Positions 11,617 through 21,059 of a stretch of 64,000 nucleotides of DNA are shown one piece after another. Both the position numbers and the translations under genes were made by a program. The stretch comes from Streptomyces pacificus (GTDB lineage Bacteria > Actinomycetota > Actinomycetes > Streptomycetales > Streptomycetaceae). Numbering within the stretch: the first letter of the stretch is position 1; every line of letters starts with the position of its first letter. Where the stretch lies: NCBI RefSeq assembly GCF_011766325.1, contig NZ_BLLG01000004.1, positions 372,001 through 436,000 of the forward strand, in the 5' to 3' direction. The notes below the pieces were generated by a model. The model ran no database searches and was not told the DNA's origin. It saw nothing but the letters and a program-made list of their open reading frames with translations.

Positions 11617-12435
11617 TCAGTGGTGCTCGGCGAGAGCGCCCTGAATGTAGGAGCAGGCCAGCAGGACGAAGACGTACGCCTGGACGGCCTGGACGAAGAG
11701 CTCGAAGACGATCATGGCCATCGTCATCACGAAGGAGACGCCGGCGGCCGGGATGAGCCAGCTGTTCAGCAGGTACCAGGAGGCGACGGTGAACATCACC
11801 AGCATCAGGTGTCCGGCGAACATGTTGGCGAAGAGCCGGACCGCGTGGGTGAAGGGGCGGACCAGCAGGTTGGAGAAGAACTCGATGAACGAGACCAGCC
11901 ACTTGATCGGGCCGAGCGACGAGTCGTAACCGGTGATGTTCTTCCAGCCACCGACGAAGCCATGGCGCTTGAAGGTCAGCGAGACCCAGATCACGTAGAC
12001 GATCAGGGCCAGGACCATCGGGTACGCGATGATCGACGCCACCGGGAACTGGGCCAGCGGGACCACGGACCAGATGTTCATGATCCAGACGAAGAAGAAG
12101 ATGGAGACCATCAGCGGGACGAACTTCTCGCCCTCCCGCTTGCCGATGGTCTCGTAGACGATCCCGCGGCGCACGAAGTCGTAGCCCGCCTCGCCGATCA
12201 TCTGCAGCTTGCCCGGGACGACCTTCGCCCTGCCGAACGCCGCGTAGAAGAAGCTGACGACGACGAGCGTGGTGATCAGCGCGAGCAGCATCACCTTGTT
12301 GAACTCGAAGCCGCCTACGGTGGCGATCGGCTGGAAGAGGAAGGAGTGCAGGCCCGGCGCCGGAAAGCCACAGCCGTTGTCGGCCAGGATGCGGCAGCTC
12401 CAGTCAAAGGCGAGCGTGGTCTGTTCAGCACTCAC
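11617..12435 (-). CDS. atpB: F1Fo ATP synthase a subunit
   Basis: 272 residues from the GTG at 12435, chosen because AAGGAG lies 7 bases upstream; the frame is open to 12471. Five to six membrane helices. The essential Arg is in THAVRLFANMFAGHLMLV, which forms the proton half-channels with the c ring. It is 81 bp upstream of atpE. Confidence 0.97.
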   Translation of the reverse strand: MSAEQTTLAFDWSCRILADNGCGFPAPGLHSFLFQPIATVGGFEFNKVMLLALITTLVVVSFFYAAFGRAKVVPGKLQMIGEAGYDFVRRGIVYETIGKREGEKFVPLMVSIFFFVWIMNIWSVVPLAQFPVASIIAYPMVLALIVYVIWVSLTFKRHGFVGGWKNITGYDSSLGPIKWLVSFIEFFSNLLVRPFTHAVRLFANMFAGHLMLVMFTVASWYLLNSWLIPAAGVSFVMTMAMIVFELFVQAVQAYVFVLLACSYIQGALAEHH

Positions 12436-12661
12436 CGCGGGCTCCTTCGGCGTGACGCATGGGTTCGGCAACCTCGTTGTGTCGGCGCGGCGCGCAGCCG
12501 CGAGTCGGCACCGGACTGGTGTTTCGGATGTGGGGGCGGCGGTCAGGCATCGAGGCCTCGCGATCGAGCAGGCGTCAGCTCAGATGCCCGCGCCCGCAGT
12601 GCCGCAGTTGGCACCGGACGATAGCAGTTCCTCGAACGCGCACTTATCCCGGCCCTACCCG

Positions 12662-13099
12662 TCACGCCGACGGCCCCGTCTTCTCGCCCCTGCGGGCTTC
12701 CGACGGCTCCGGTTCGACGTAGAGGATCTTGGCCTTCATATGGGCACGGGCCTGTGCGGCCACCCAGACGAGCGTCGACGCGACGATCGAGGCCGCGAAG
12801 GTCCTGGGGTTGAACAGGGTGGTGTCCTTGAAGGCGGCGACGAAGAGGAACAGCACGAGCAGCTGCGTTGTGTAGAGCATCAGGCCCATCGCCTGGAACA
12901 GCTGCGGGAAGCTCTTCGCGGTCCGCTGCAGCACCACGATCCCGATACCCATGAAGAGGATGACCACCAGAGTGCCGACGACCGCGCCGAGGGCCCCCTT
13001 GCCGCCGGCGACCACACCGCTGACGATCGCGGCGAGCACGCCGACGGCGGCGGTGGGCACGACGGTCTGAAGGAGAGTCCGGACGTCATTGGACGGCAT
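12662..13099 (-). CDS. atpI: ATP synthase protein I
   Basis: 145 residues from the ATG at 13099 (MPSNDVRTLLQTVVP), with GGAG upstream; the frame is open to 13240 but the extra part is not protein-like. Four membrane helices (for example VGTLVVILFMGIGIVVL). AtpI is an accessory protein thought to help c-ring assembly or Mg2+ supply. It is the first gene of the operon; the 226-bp gap before atpB holds no other gene. Confidence 0.9.
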   Translation of the reverse strand: MPSNDVRTLLQTVVPTAAVGVLAAIVSGVVAGGKGALGAVVGTLVVILFMGIGIVVLQRTAKSFPQLFQAMGLMLYTTQLLVLFLFVAAFKDTTLFNPRTFAASIVASTLVWVAAQARAHMKAKILYVEPEPSEARRGEKTGPSA

Positions 13100-13277
13100 G
13101 GCGTCAACTCCGCTGGGTGGTGGGGCAGGGGTGTCGTCGAGGACGAGCGTGGATCCGGTCCGAGGTGGGTCTCGGGCACCGAAGAGACCGTCGCACTGCG
13201 GTCCTTCGGCTCTGTCTCCGGTTCTCGTGAACCGTATCACAATCTATTTGAAGAGGTCTTTACCCGTTGGTGTGCCA

Positions 13278-13295
13278 ACTCTCACACATGAGAGT
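13278..13295. promoter_or_regulatory. Palindrome in the atp operon upstream region
   Basis: ACTCTCA and TGAGAGT flank CACA, about 180 bp upstream of atpI, in the most A+T-rich part of this spacer (13220-13300). It could be an operator or the terminator of a lost transcript. I could not assign convincing -35/-10 boxes. Confidence 0.4.
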
Positions 13296-13390
13296 GAGGT
13301 CGCGCGTGTGTGCAGGACACATTACCGCTTTGTCTGGTATTGGGCGTGAGTGCCCTCTCGGCACTCGTCCGGGATCCCCGGACGGCACAT

Positions 13391-13463
13391 GCCGGGCACT
13401 GCCGGACCGCCGGTTCCCGGGGCGCCCGAACCGCCGGGCACTGCCGGACCACCGGTTCCCGGG
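13391..13463. repeat. Two 31-bp direct repeats in the atpI upstream spacer
   Basis: Copies at 13391-13421 and 13433-13463 differ at one base and are offset by 42 bp (GCCGGGCACTGCCGGACC..). The 515-bp spacer between atpI and the MraY/WecA-type gene holds this repeat and the palindrome at 13278 and no gene. Confidence 0.8.
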
Positions 13464-13614
13464 AGGCCGGACCGCCGTGACCGCCGGGCAGCCCTGAGAC
13501 GGCACTGCCGTGGCGACCGGACCGCCGGCATCACGACCCCGGGGACGCGGGCCGCCCCCGCCCGGCCATCTTTTCATCACATTGTGTGGCCGATCGGCGT
13601 GGCCCCGGTTGACA

Positions 13615-15021
13615 CTACTTCCGCGCCGCCGTGAACCGCGAACGCGACCCGATCGCCGTCGCCCCGTTGATTCCCGCGGGCACCGGGATACGCCCGTCCT
13701 CGGGGCTCACCGCAGCCGGATCGGCGGGATCCGCGACGCCGACCGCATCGACAGGATCGACCGCATCGACCGCATCGACCGGATCCGTGCGGTCCGCCGC
13801 CCGGCCGGCCGGGACGCCCCGCGCCGGGGCCGGCACAGGCGCCGCGGCACGCCGCCGGCGGCGGTAGCGCGGCGGGACGAAGGACTCCGCCCAGCGCGGC
13901 GCCCGCGGAGTGAAACGCGGCAGCAGCAACAGCACCAGGCCCACGAAGCTGAGCACCACGATGACGAACACGATCCACATCGAGGCGCTGTGGACCGAGT
14001 AGAGGACGACCCCGAACGCGATCAGGGCCGACCAGAAGTACATGATCAGCACCGCGCGGCTGTGCGAGTGCCCGATCTCCAGCAGTCGGTGGTGGAGGTG
14101 GCCGCGGTCGGCGGCGAACGGCGACTTGCCCTTCCAGGTCCGCCGGACGATCGCCAGCAGCAGGTCGGCGACCGGAATGGCGATGATGGTCAGCGGGAGC
14201 AGCAGCGGAATGAAGACCGGCAGCGCGGCGTGGGTGGCCTGCCGGGTGCCGCCCTCGAACAGCTTCAGCGCGTCCGGGTCCACCTGGCCCGTCACCGAGA
14301 TCGCGGACGCGGCCAGCACCAGGCCGATCAGCATCGATCCCGAGTCGCCCATGAAGATCCGCGCCGGATGCATGTTGTGCGGCAGGAAGCCCAGGCACAT
14401 ACCCATCAGCACGGAGGCGAACAGGGTCGCCGGAGCCGCGGCCTCGACGCCGTAGCCGAACCACATCCGGTACGCGTACAGGAAGAACGCCGCGGACGCG
14501 ATGCACACCATGCCCGCGGCCAGGCCGTCCAGGCCGTCCACGAAGTTCACCGCGTTGATCGTGACCAGGACCAGCGCGACCGTCAGCAGCGTGCCCTGCC
14601 ACTGGGTGAGGGAGACCGTCCCGACGCCCGGGATCGGCAGCCACAGGATCGTCAGGCCCTGCATCACCATCACACCCGCGGCGATCATCTGGCCGCCGAG
14701 CTTGATCAGGGCGTCGATCTCGAACTTGTCGTCCAGCACGCCGATCAGCCAGATCAGCGCGGCGCCGGAGAGCAGGGCGCGGGGCTCGTTGGAGAGCTCG
14801 AACACACTGTTGAGGTTCTGCAGATGGTCGGCGACGAGCAGGCCGGCGCACAGGCCGAAGAACATGGCGATGCCGCCGAGCCGCGGCGTCGGTTCACGGT
14901 GGACGTCACGGGCCCGGATATCCGGCATCGCCCCGGTCGCGATGGCGAACTTCCGCACCGGTCCGGTCAGAAGGTAGGTCACCGCAGCCGTGACGCAGAG
15001 CGTCAGCAGGTAATCACGCAC
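13615..15021 (-). CDS. Undecaprenyl-phosphate N-acetylhexosamine-1-phosphate transferase (MraY/WecA family)
   Basis: 468 residues from the GTG at 15021 (VRDYLLTLCVTAAVTYLLTG), where the first membrane helix begins; the frame is open to 15060. About 11 membrane helices. Catalytic motifs: ARDVHREPTPRLGGIAM (substrate loop), NAVNFVDGLDGLAAGM with Asp pair, and FMGDSGSMLIG. The enzyme loads a sugar phosphate onto undecaprenyl phosphate to start a wall glycopolymer. The C-terminal ~60 residues are a disordered tail with DPVDAVDAVDPVDAV repeats. It is not mraY of the dcw cluster, judging by neighbours. Confidence 0.92.
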   Translation of the reverse strand: MRDYLLTLCVTAAVTYLLTGPVRKFAIATGAMPDIRARDVHREPTPRLGGIAMFFGLCAGLLVADHLQNLNSVFELSNEPRALLSGAALIWLIGVLDDKFEIDALIKLGGQMIAAGVMVMQGLTILWLPIPGVGTVSLTQWQGTLLTVALVLVTINAVNFVDGLDGLAAGMVCIASAAFFLYAYRMWFGYGVEAAAPATLFASVLMGMCLGFLPHNMHPARIFMGDSGSMLIGLVLAASAISVTGQVDPDALKLFEGGTRQATHAALPVFIPLLLPLTIIAIPVADLLLAIVRRTWKGKSPFAADRGHLHHRLLEIGHSHSRAVLIMYFWSALIAFGVVLYSVHSASMWIVFVIVVLSFVGLVLLLLPRFTPRAPRWAESFVPPRYRRRRRAAAPVPAPARGVPAGRAADRTDPVDAVDAVDPVDAVGVADPADPAAVSPEDGRIPVPAGINGATAIGSRSRFTAARK

Positions 15022-15321
15022 GGGCTGCCCCAGAGGAATCGCTGGCCATCTCAGCCCCACACACTAGCTTTGTTGACCACATGCCTGAGGACATACCAGC
15101 GGCCCGGACGGTTGCAGGTCCCCGCGTCGGCCGAGGATCCGGCCCCGTGCGGCAGATTCCGGACCGGCTCCGGAGAGGTTCCCGACCTGTTCCCCAGGGG
15201 GTTCCCGCCTCGCTCCCGATCGCCTGCCACGCGCCCCCTCCGGCACCGGTCCCGCCGCAAAGCACCTTCCATCCTCCCGCGATCCCCCGCAGTCCGCCCA
15301 CGATCCGGCCGCAGTCCGGTC

Positions 15322-16584
15322 TCAGTAGGGCGGAAACCTCCTGGCCAGATCCCGTACTTCCTCGCGCACGCGGTGGATGTCATCGGAGCCCGTGCCGAGT
15401 GCCGTGCCGAAGAGCACGGCGATCCTCGCCATCTCGGCCGGCCCCATGCCCTGGGTGGTGACGGCAGCGGTGCCCAGGCGGATGCCCCGGCCGTCGCCGT
15501 ACGGCAGCGCGCAGGTGTCGAGCACCATTCCGGCGGCGGCGAGCCGCCCGCGGGCCGTGCGGCCGTCCACGCCGAGCGGCGCCGGGTCCGCGGTGATCAG
15601 ATGGGTGTCCGTGCCGCCGGTGGTGACCGCGAAGCCCTCGGCCTCCAGCCCCTCCGCGAGGACCCTGGCGTTGGCGACGACCTGGTGGGCGTAGCCGGCG
15701 AACCTCGCCGTCGCCGCCTCGCCGAACGCGACGGCCTTGGCGGCGATCGTGTGCATCTGGGCGCCGCCCTGGGTGAAGGGGAACACCGCGCGGTCGATCC
15801 GCTCGGCCAGATGGCTGCCGCAGAGGATCATGCCGCCCCGCGGTCCGCGCAGCACCTTGTGCGTCGTGGCGCACACGACGTCCGCGTGCGGGACCGGGCT
15901 GGGGGCCGCTCCCCCGGCGATCAGGCCCATCGGATGGGCGGCGTCGGCGATCAGATAGGCCCCGACCTCGTCGGCGATCTCCCGGAACACGGCGTAGTCG
16001 GGGTGCCGCGGATAGGAGATCGATCCGCACACGACGGCCTTCGGCCGGTGCTCGCGCGCGAGCCTGAGGATGTGCTCGTAGTCGAGCAGCCCCGACTCGG
16101 CGTCGACACCGTACGGGACGAAGGTGAACCACCGTCCGGAGAAGTTGGCCGGTGAGCCGTGTGTGAGGTGCCCGCCGAAGGCCAGGCCCATCGCGAGGAC
16201 GGTGTCCCCCGGCCGCAGCAGCGCCGCGTACGCCGCGAGGACCGCCGAGGAGCCCGAATGGGGCTGCACATTGGCGTGGTCGGCGCCGAAGAGGGCGGTG
16301 GCCCGGTCGATCGCGATCCGCTCGGCGGCGTCGACGAGTTCGCAGCCGCCGTGGTGGCGCGCGCCCGGGTAGCCCTCGGCGTACTTGTTGGCGAGCGGGG
16401 AGCCGAGCGCCGCGAGGACGGCCGGCGAGGTGAAGTTCTCCGCCGCGATCAGCTGGAGGCAGTCGGCCTGCCGGGCCGTCTCGCCGAGCACGACCTCGGC
16501 GATCTCGGGGTCCTGGCGGCGCAGGACGTCGAGACCGGCGAGCGCGTCCGGGATGCGGGCGGGTGCGGGGGTACTGACCGGCAT
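15322..16584 (-). CDS. glyA: Serine hydroxymethyltransferase
   Basis: 420 residues. PLP Lys near residue 245 in CATTHKVLRGPRGGMI; LIAAENFTSPAVLAALGSPL and NKYAEGYPGARHHGG are the folate/substrate motifs. It interconverts serine and glycine with tetrahydrofolate. This is the copy conserved beside the ATP synthase locus in Streptomyces; a second glyA elsewhere is common, so it may be the secondary enzyme. The 300-bp gap to the MraY-type gene shows no gene. Confidence 0.95.
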   Translation of the reverse strand: MPVSTPAPARIPDALAGLDVLRRQDPEIAEVVLGETARQADCLQLIAAENFTSPAVLAALGSPLANKYAEGYPGARHHGGCELVDAAERIAIDRATALFGADHANVQPHSGSSAVLAAYAALLRPGDTVLAMGLAFGGHLTHGSPANFSGRWFTFVPYGVDAESGLLDYEHILRLAREHRPKAVVCGSISYPRHPDYAVFREIADEVGAYLIADAAHPMGLIAGGAAPSPVPHADVVCATTHKVLRGPRGGMILCGSHLAERIDRAVFPFTQGGAQMHTIAAKAVAFGEAATARFAGYAHQVVANARVLAEGLEAEGFAVTTGGTDTHLITADPAPLGVDGRTARGRLAAAGMVLDTCALPYGDGRGIRLGTAAVTTQGMGPAEMARIAVLFGTALGTGSDDIHRVREEVRDLARRFPPY

Positions 16585-16782
16585 CGTGGTCTCCCGGCCT
16601 CATGTGGGGGGTGTACGGCCCCTCCAATGTAGGTCCGGGGGCGCCCGGCCGCCCGCCGTCCCGCGGCCCGGATCGGCCCCGTTCGGCCGTCCGGGCCACG
16701 CCGCGACCAGGCCGCCCGGTGGTCCGCGGCCGGACCGGCCCATCGGGCGCAGCGGCCGGCTGCCACGCCGTCGGGCGGGACC

Positions 16783-16910
16783 ACGGCGGAGAGGCCGGAG
16801 AACGGCGAGGGGCCGGGCAACGGCGGAGGGGCCGGACGACGGCGAGGCGCCGGACGACGGCGGAGAGGCCGGACAGCGGCAGAGCGGCCGGACAACGGCG
16901 GAGGACCGGT
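16783..16910. repeat. Degenerate ~20-bp G+C-rich tandem repeats
   Basis: Six or so variants of GGCGGAGAGGCCGGACAAC in a row, in the 449-bp gap between the phosphatase-like gene and glyA. No spacers of unrelated sequence, so it is not a CRISPR array. Nothing else is seen in this gap. Confidence 0.75.
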
Positions 16911-17033
16911 CCCGGACAGGGGGCCCCGGGGGTCCGCCCGCGCGCCCCCACCGTCAGCCGTCAGCGGTGCGCCCAGGCCCCACAGGTCAGCGGCACCGCG
17001 CGGGGCCCGGGTCAGCGGCCCCTCGGGTGCACC

Positions 17034-17684
17034 TCAGCGGCTCGGGGGCACGCCCGTCAGCGCCGTCAGCACCGGGTCCAGCGCCTGGTGGATCTCGTCG
17101 CCGATGGACCGGAAGAAGGTGACGGGCCCCCCGTACGGGTCGTGGACCTCGTCCGCCTCCGCGCTCGGCGCCAGCAGCCAGCCGCGCAGTGCCGCGGCCG
17201 CCCGCACCAGGGCTCTGGCGCGCTCGACGACGCCGTCCTGGTCGGGGTCGGGCAGGGTCGCGGGGTCTATGGCCCGCACGAGCCGGGTGAACTCCTTCAG
17301 GGTGAAGGTGCGCAGGCCCGCCGAGTGCCCCATGGAGATGACCTGGGCCCGGTGGTCGCGGGTGGCCGTGAGCACGAGATCCGCCCGGATGACGTGCTCG
17401 TCGAGCAGCTCGCGCCCCAGGAAGCCGCCGGGGTCGGCGCCGAAGTCCGTGAGGACCGTCGCGGCGTTCGCCTCCATCGGAGCGCCCTCGTGGCCCCAGG
17501 TGCCGGCGCTCTCCACGAGCAGCCCGCCGGCCAGGGGGTCGCCGAGCCGGCGGCTGAGGGCATGACGCGTCAGCCGCTCGGTGATCGGCGAGCGGCAGAC
17601 GTTGCCGGTGCTGACGTGGAGGATCCGGAATGTGCCGCCGGCGGCGGCCGTACCTTCTATGCCACGTCCCTCAGGGACGGTCAC
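17034..17684 (-). CDS. Low-molecular-weight protein-tyrosine-phosphatase homologue with catalytic Cys replaced by Ser
   Basis: 216 residues from a GTG. The P-loop of this family is normally V-C-(T/L)-G-N-(I/T)-C-R-S-P; here it reads HVSTGNVCRSP, so the nucleophilic Cys is Ser (codon AGC, complement of 17610-17612) while the second Cys, Arg and the C-terminal general acid Asp (VHDPYGGP) remain. Family knowledge: a C-to-S change traps substrate and abolishes phosphatase turnover. The protein may therefore bind phosphotyrosine without hydrolysing it, or have another role. The gene ends its reading 28 bp from the Sua5/YrdC gene, so they are probably co-transcribed. Confidence 0.85.
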   Translation of the reverse strand: MTVPEGRGIEGTAAAGGTFRILHVSTGNVCRSPITERLTRHALSRRLGDPLAGGLLVESAGTWGHEGAPMEANAATVLTDFGADPGGFLGRELLDEHVIRADLVLTATRDHRAQVISMGHSAGLRTFTLKEFTRLVRAIDPATLPDPDQDGVVERARALVRAAAALRGWLLAPSAEADEVHDPYGGPVTFFRSIGDEIHQALDPVLTALTGVPPSR

Positions 17685-17712
17685 TGTGCCGGCCCCCGGC
17701 TGTTCGCTCCGG

Positions 17713-18360
17713 TCACGGCGCCACCTCGAGGTCGGGTACGACCTTGCGCAGCTCGTCCGCCTCCAGGGCGCCGGCCCGCAGCAGGACCGGGACCTCGCCG
17801 GTGACGTCGACGATCGAGGACGGCACGTTGCCGGGCGTCGGACCGCCGTCGAGGTACACGGACACCGAATCGCCGAGCATGTCCCGAGCGGCGTCGCAGG
17901 TCTCGGGCGCCGGGTGGCCGGTGAGGTTCGCCGACGACACGGCCATCGGGCCGACCTCGGTGAGGAGTTCGATGGCGACCGGGTGCAGCGGCATCCGGAT
18001 GGCGACGGTGCCGCGGGTGTCCCCGAGGTCCCACTGCAGCGACGGCTGGTGCCGGGCGACGAGCGTCAGCGCCCCGGGCCAGAACGCGTCGACGAGTTCC
18101 CACGCCTGCTCGGAGAAGTCGGTGACCAGTCCGTGGAGTGTGTTCGGCGAGCCGATGAGGACGGGGGTGGGCATGTTGCGCCCGCGTCCCTTCGCCGTCA
18201 GGAGATCGGCGACGGCCCCGGAGCCGAACGCGTCCGCGCCGATGCCGTAGACGGTGTCGGTGGGCAGCACGACGAGTTCGCCGCGGCGGACGGCCGAGGC
18301 GGCTTCCCGCAGGCCGGTGGCGCGGTCCGTCGCGTCGTTGCAGTCGTATCGCCGAGCCAT
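17713..18360 (-). CDS. L-threonylcarbamoyladenylate synthase (Sua5/YrdC family)
   Basis: 215 residues from the ATG at 18360; the frame is open upstream to 18747 but that part is the spacer to prmC. Motifs LVVLPTDTVYGIGADAFG, KGRGRNMPTPVLI, GTVAIRMP and MAVSSANLTGHPAPET define the YrdC fold. It makes threonylcarbamoyl-AMP from Thr, bicarbonate and ATP for the t6A37 modification of tRNA. It lacks the extra Sua5 domain of the longer family members. Confidence 0.94.
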   Translation of the reverse strand: MARRYDCNDATDRATGLREAASAVRRGELVVLPTDTVYGIGADAFGSGAVADLLTAKGRGRNMPTPVLIGSPNTLHGLVTDFSEQAWELVDAFWPGALTLVARHQPSLQWDLGDTRGTVAIRMPLHPVAIELLTEVGPMAVSSANLTGHPAPETCDAARDMLGDSVSVYLDGGPTPGNVPSSIVDVTGEVPVLLRAGALEADELRKVVPDLEVAP

Positions 18361-18502
18361 CAGCGGGCCTCCTCGTTGTCGGTCACTCTGTTCTCCGCCC
18401 GGCTCCCGGCCGGGGTGGCCCCCGCCCCGGCGGCCGGGTGTGCGCCAGCGGTCCCCGGTGCGCGGCCCCGGTGCGGCCGGGACCTCCTCGCGCCGGGGGC
18501 CC

Positions 18503-19384
18503 TCACGGCATGGCCTTGCGGGCCGTCGCGAAGCGCGGGCGGTTGTTGAGGTCGGGGTGGTCGGCCGCGTCGGCCCAGCCCGCCTCCTCGCTGAAGATCC
18601 AGGGCACCTGACCGCCCTGGGTGTCGGCGTGCTCGACGACGACGAGACCGCCCGGGCGCAGCAGCCGGTGCGCCGTGCGCTCGATGCCGCGGATGGTGTC
18701 GAGGCCGTCCTCACCGGAGAACAGCGCCATCTGCGGGTCGTGGTCACGTGCCTCCGGGGCCACGTACTCCCACTCGGTGAGCGGGATGTACGGCGGGTTG
18801 GAGATGACCAGGTCGACCTGCCCGTCGAGTTCGGGGACGGCCGAGAGGGCGTCCCCCTGGTGGACGGTGACCCGGGATCCCGCGGCGTTCCTCCGCGTCC
18901 AGCCGATCGCGTCGTCGGACAGCTCGACGGCGTGCACCCGGGACCGCGGCACCTCCTGGGCGATCGCCAGCGCGATGGCGCCCGAGCCGGAGCACAGGTC
19001 GACGACGAGCGGCTCGACGACGTCCATGGCGCGCACCGCGTCTATGGCCCAGCCGACGACCGACTCGGTCTCGGGGCGCGGTACGAAGACCCCGGGGCCC
19101 ACCCGGAGCTCCAGGTAGCGGAAGAACGCGCGTCCGGTGATGTGCTGCAGCGGTTCCCGGGCCTCGCGGCGGGCGACGGCCTCCCAGTAGCGGGCGTCGA
19201 AGTCCGCGTCCTCGACCAGGTGGAGTTCGCCGCGCTTGACGCCGTGGACGAAGGCGGCCAGTTCCTCCGCGTCGAAGCGCGGTGAGGGCACCCCTGCGTC
19301 GGCCAGCCGCCGGGTGGCCTGGGCCACCTCGGCTAGCAGCAGGGAGCGGGGGGACCGGGATCGTCCCCCGGGGAGCGACTGCAC
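18503..19384 (-). CDS. prmC: Release factor glutamine N5-methyltransferase
   Basis: 293 residues from a GTG. Helical N-terminal substrate-binding domain (residues 1-90), SAM motif VVDLCSGSGAIALAIA, and the catalytic NPPYIP signature that binds the target Gln. It methylates the GGQ Gln of release factors; its substrate gene prfA lies directly upstream, 43 bp away. Confidence 0.95.
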   Translation of the reverse strand: MQSLPGGRSRSPRSLLLAEVAQATRRLADAGVPSPRFDAEELAAFVHGVKRGELHLVEDADFDARYWEAVARREAREPLQHITGRAFFRYLELRVGPGVFVPRPETESVVGWAIDAVRAMDVVEPLVVDLCSGSGAIALAIAQEVPRSRVHAVELSDDAIGWTRRNAAGSRVTVHQGDALSAVPELDGQVDLVISNPPYIPLTEWEYVAPEARDHDPQMALFSGEDGLDTIRGIERTAHRLLRPGGLVVVEHADTQGGQVPWIFSEEAGWADAADHPDLNNRPRFATARKAMP

Positions 19385-19427
19385 GCTGGTCCTCCGGGCT
19401 GGGCGGGGTCGTTCGTGGTTGCGCGGC

Positions 19428-20501
19428 TCACGCCGCGGCGAGCTTCGCGGCGGAGTCGGCGTCGACGCAGGCCTGGATCACCGCGTCCAGCTCACCGTCG
19501 AGCACCTGGTCCAAGTTGTACGCCTTGAAGCCGACGCGGTGGTCCGAGATCCGGTTTTCCGGGAAGTTGTACGTACGGATCTTCTCGGAGCGGTCGACCG
19601 TACGGACCTGGCTGCGGCGGGCGTCGGCGGCCTCCTGCTCGGCCGCCTCCGTCGCCGCCGCGAGGAGCCTGGAGCGCAGGATGCGCATCGCCTGCTCCTT
19701 GTTCTGGAGCTGGCTCTTCTCGTTCTGGCAGGAGGCGACGACCCCGGTGGGGACGTGGGTGATGCGCACCGCGGAGTCCGTGGTGTTGACGGACTGGCCG
19801 CCGGGGCCCGAGGAGCGGTAGACGTCGATCCGCAGATCGGCGGGGCTGATCTCCACGTCGATCTCCTCGGCCTCCGGGGTCACGAGGACGCCGGCGGCGG
19901 AGGTGTGGATGCGCCCCTGGGACTCGGTGGCGGGGACGCGCTGCACGCGGTGCACCCCGCCCTCGTACTTCAGCCGTGCCCAGACGCCCTGGCCCGGCTC
20001 GGGGGTCGCGTTGCCCTTGAGCTTCACCGCGACCTGGACGTCCTTGTAGCCGCCGAGCTCCGACTCGGTGGCGTCGATGATCTCGGTCTTCCAGCCGACG
20101 CGCTCGGCGTAGCGGAGGTACATCCGCAGCAGGTCGCCGGCGAACAGCGCCGACTCATCGCCGCCCGCCCCCGCCTTGATCTCCAGGATGACGTCCTTGT
20201 CGTCGCTGGGGTCGCGGGGTACGAGGAGCAGCCGCAGCTTCTCGGTGAGTTCCTCGCGCTGCTTCTCCAGGTCCTTGACCTCGGCGGCGAAGTCGGGGTC
20301 GTCGGCGGCGAGTTCGCGGGCCGTGTCGATGTCGTCCCCGGTCCGCTTCCAGGCGCGGTAGGTGCCGATGATCGGGGTCAGCTCGGCGTACCGCTTGTTG
20401 AGCCGACGCGCGTGTCCCTGGTCGGCGTGGACCGAAGGGTCGGCGAGCTGCTTCTCGAGGTCGGCGTGCTCGCCGACCAGTTCATCGACCGCTTCGAACA
20501 T
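19428..20501 (-). CDS. prfA: Peptide chain release factor 1
   Basis: 357 residues from the ATG at 20501 ([19 protein letters not shown]). The GGQ loop is in [15 protein letters not shown], and the stop-codon recognition PxT-type tripeptide falls in [16 protein letters not shown] region. RF1 reads UAA and UAG. Normal length and no frameshift signal of the RF2 type. Confidence 0.97.
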   Translation of the reverse strand: MFEAVDELVGEHADLEKQLADPSVHADQGHARRLNKRYAELTPIIGTYRAWKRTGDDIDTARELAADDPDFAAEVKDLEKQREELTEKLRLLLVPRDPSDDKDVILEIKAGAGGDESALFAGDLLRMYLRYAERVGWKTEIIDATESELGGYKDVQVAVKLKGNATPEPGQGVWARLKYEGGVHRVQRVPATESQGRIHTSAAGVLVTPEAEEIDVEISPADLRIDVYRSSGPGGQSVNTTDSAVRITHVPTGVVASCQNEKSQLQNKEQAMRILRSRLLAAATEAAEQEAADARRSQVRTVDRSEKIRTYNFPENRISDHRVGFKAYNLDQVLDGELDAVIQACVDADSAAKLAAA

Positions 20502-20550
20502 CGGATGCTCCTGGTGGGTGACGCTGGATGGCTGCGGGAGAGACGGCAAA

Positions 20551-20595
20551 GCGCCGGTCACGGCCGCCCGTGCGGGGGCGGCCGTGGACCGGCGC
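20551..20595 (-). terminator. Terminator downstream of rpmE
   Basis: Long hairpin: left arm GCGCCGGTCACGGCCGCCC (20551-20569), right arm 20576-20595, with one bulged base. It begins 10 bases past the rpmE stop. Confidence 0.8.
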
Positions 20596-20604
20596 AGTGG
20601 CTCG

Positions 20605-20829
20605 CTACTTCTTGGCGGAGCCGGCAGCCTTGCCGAAGCGGGCCTCGAAGCGGGCCACACGGCCACCGGTGTCGAGGATCTTCTGCTTGCCCGTGTAGAA
20701 CGGGTGGCACGCCGAGCAGACCTCGGCGCGGATCGTGCCGCCCTGGAGGGTGCTGCGGGTGGTGAACGACGCGCCGCAGGTGCAGCTCACCTGGGTCTCG
20801 ACGTACTCGGGGTGGATGTCGCGCTTCAA
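20605..20829 (-). CDS. rpmE: 50S ribosomal protein L31 (zinc-binding type)
   Basis: 74 residues from a TTG at 20829 with GGAG upstream. Zinc ligands are present (SCTCGASF and [13 protein letters not shown]), so it is the C+ form used when zinc is sufficient; Streptomyces usually also encode a Zur-repressed C- paralogue elsewhere. Confidence 0.97.
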   Translation of the reverse strand: MKRDIHPEYVETQVSCTCGASFTTRSTLQGGTIRAEVCSACHPFYTGKQKILDTGGRVARFEARFGKAAGSAKK

Positions 20830-21059
20830 GGGATTCTCCTAGTTCCGGGAGGGCGCCGGGTCGCACACGCGGGGTGCGCGCACGTGAACCGGGGCCGACG
20901 TACCAGTCTGCCAGGACCGGCCGTATCTCCCAAAACCGGGGGTCACCGCCAGGTATTCCCCGGGGCGGGGGCCGGGACGGGGGCGGTGAGCGGCGACCGC
21001 GCGGACGCGGCAGTACGGCGGCGCGGGGCGGCCTCGGGAGAGCGGCAGGGCGGCAGGGC

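Noticed and set aside
16783..16910. Tandem G+C repeats considered as a CRISPR array
   Set aside because: Units are contiguous and degenerate, with no unique spacers and no cas genes in the window.
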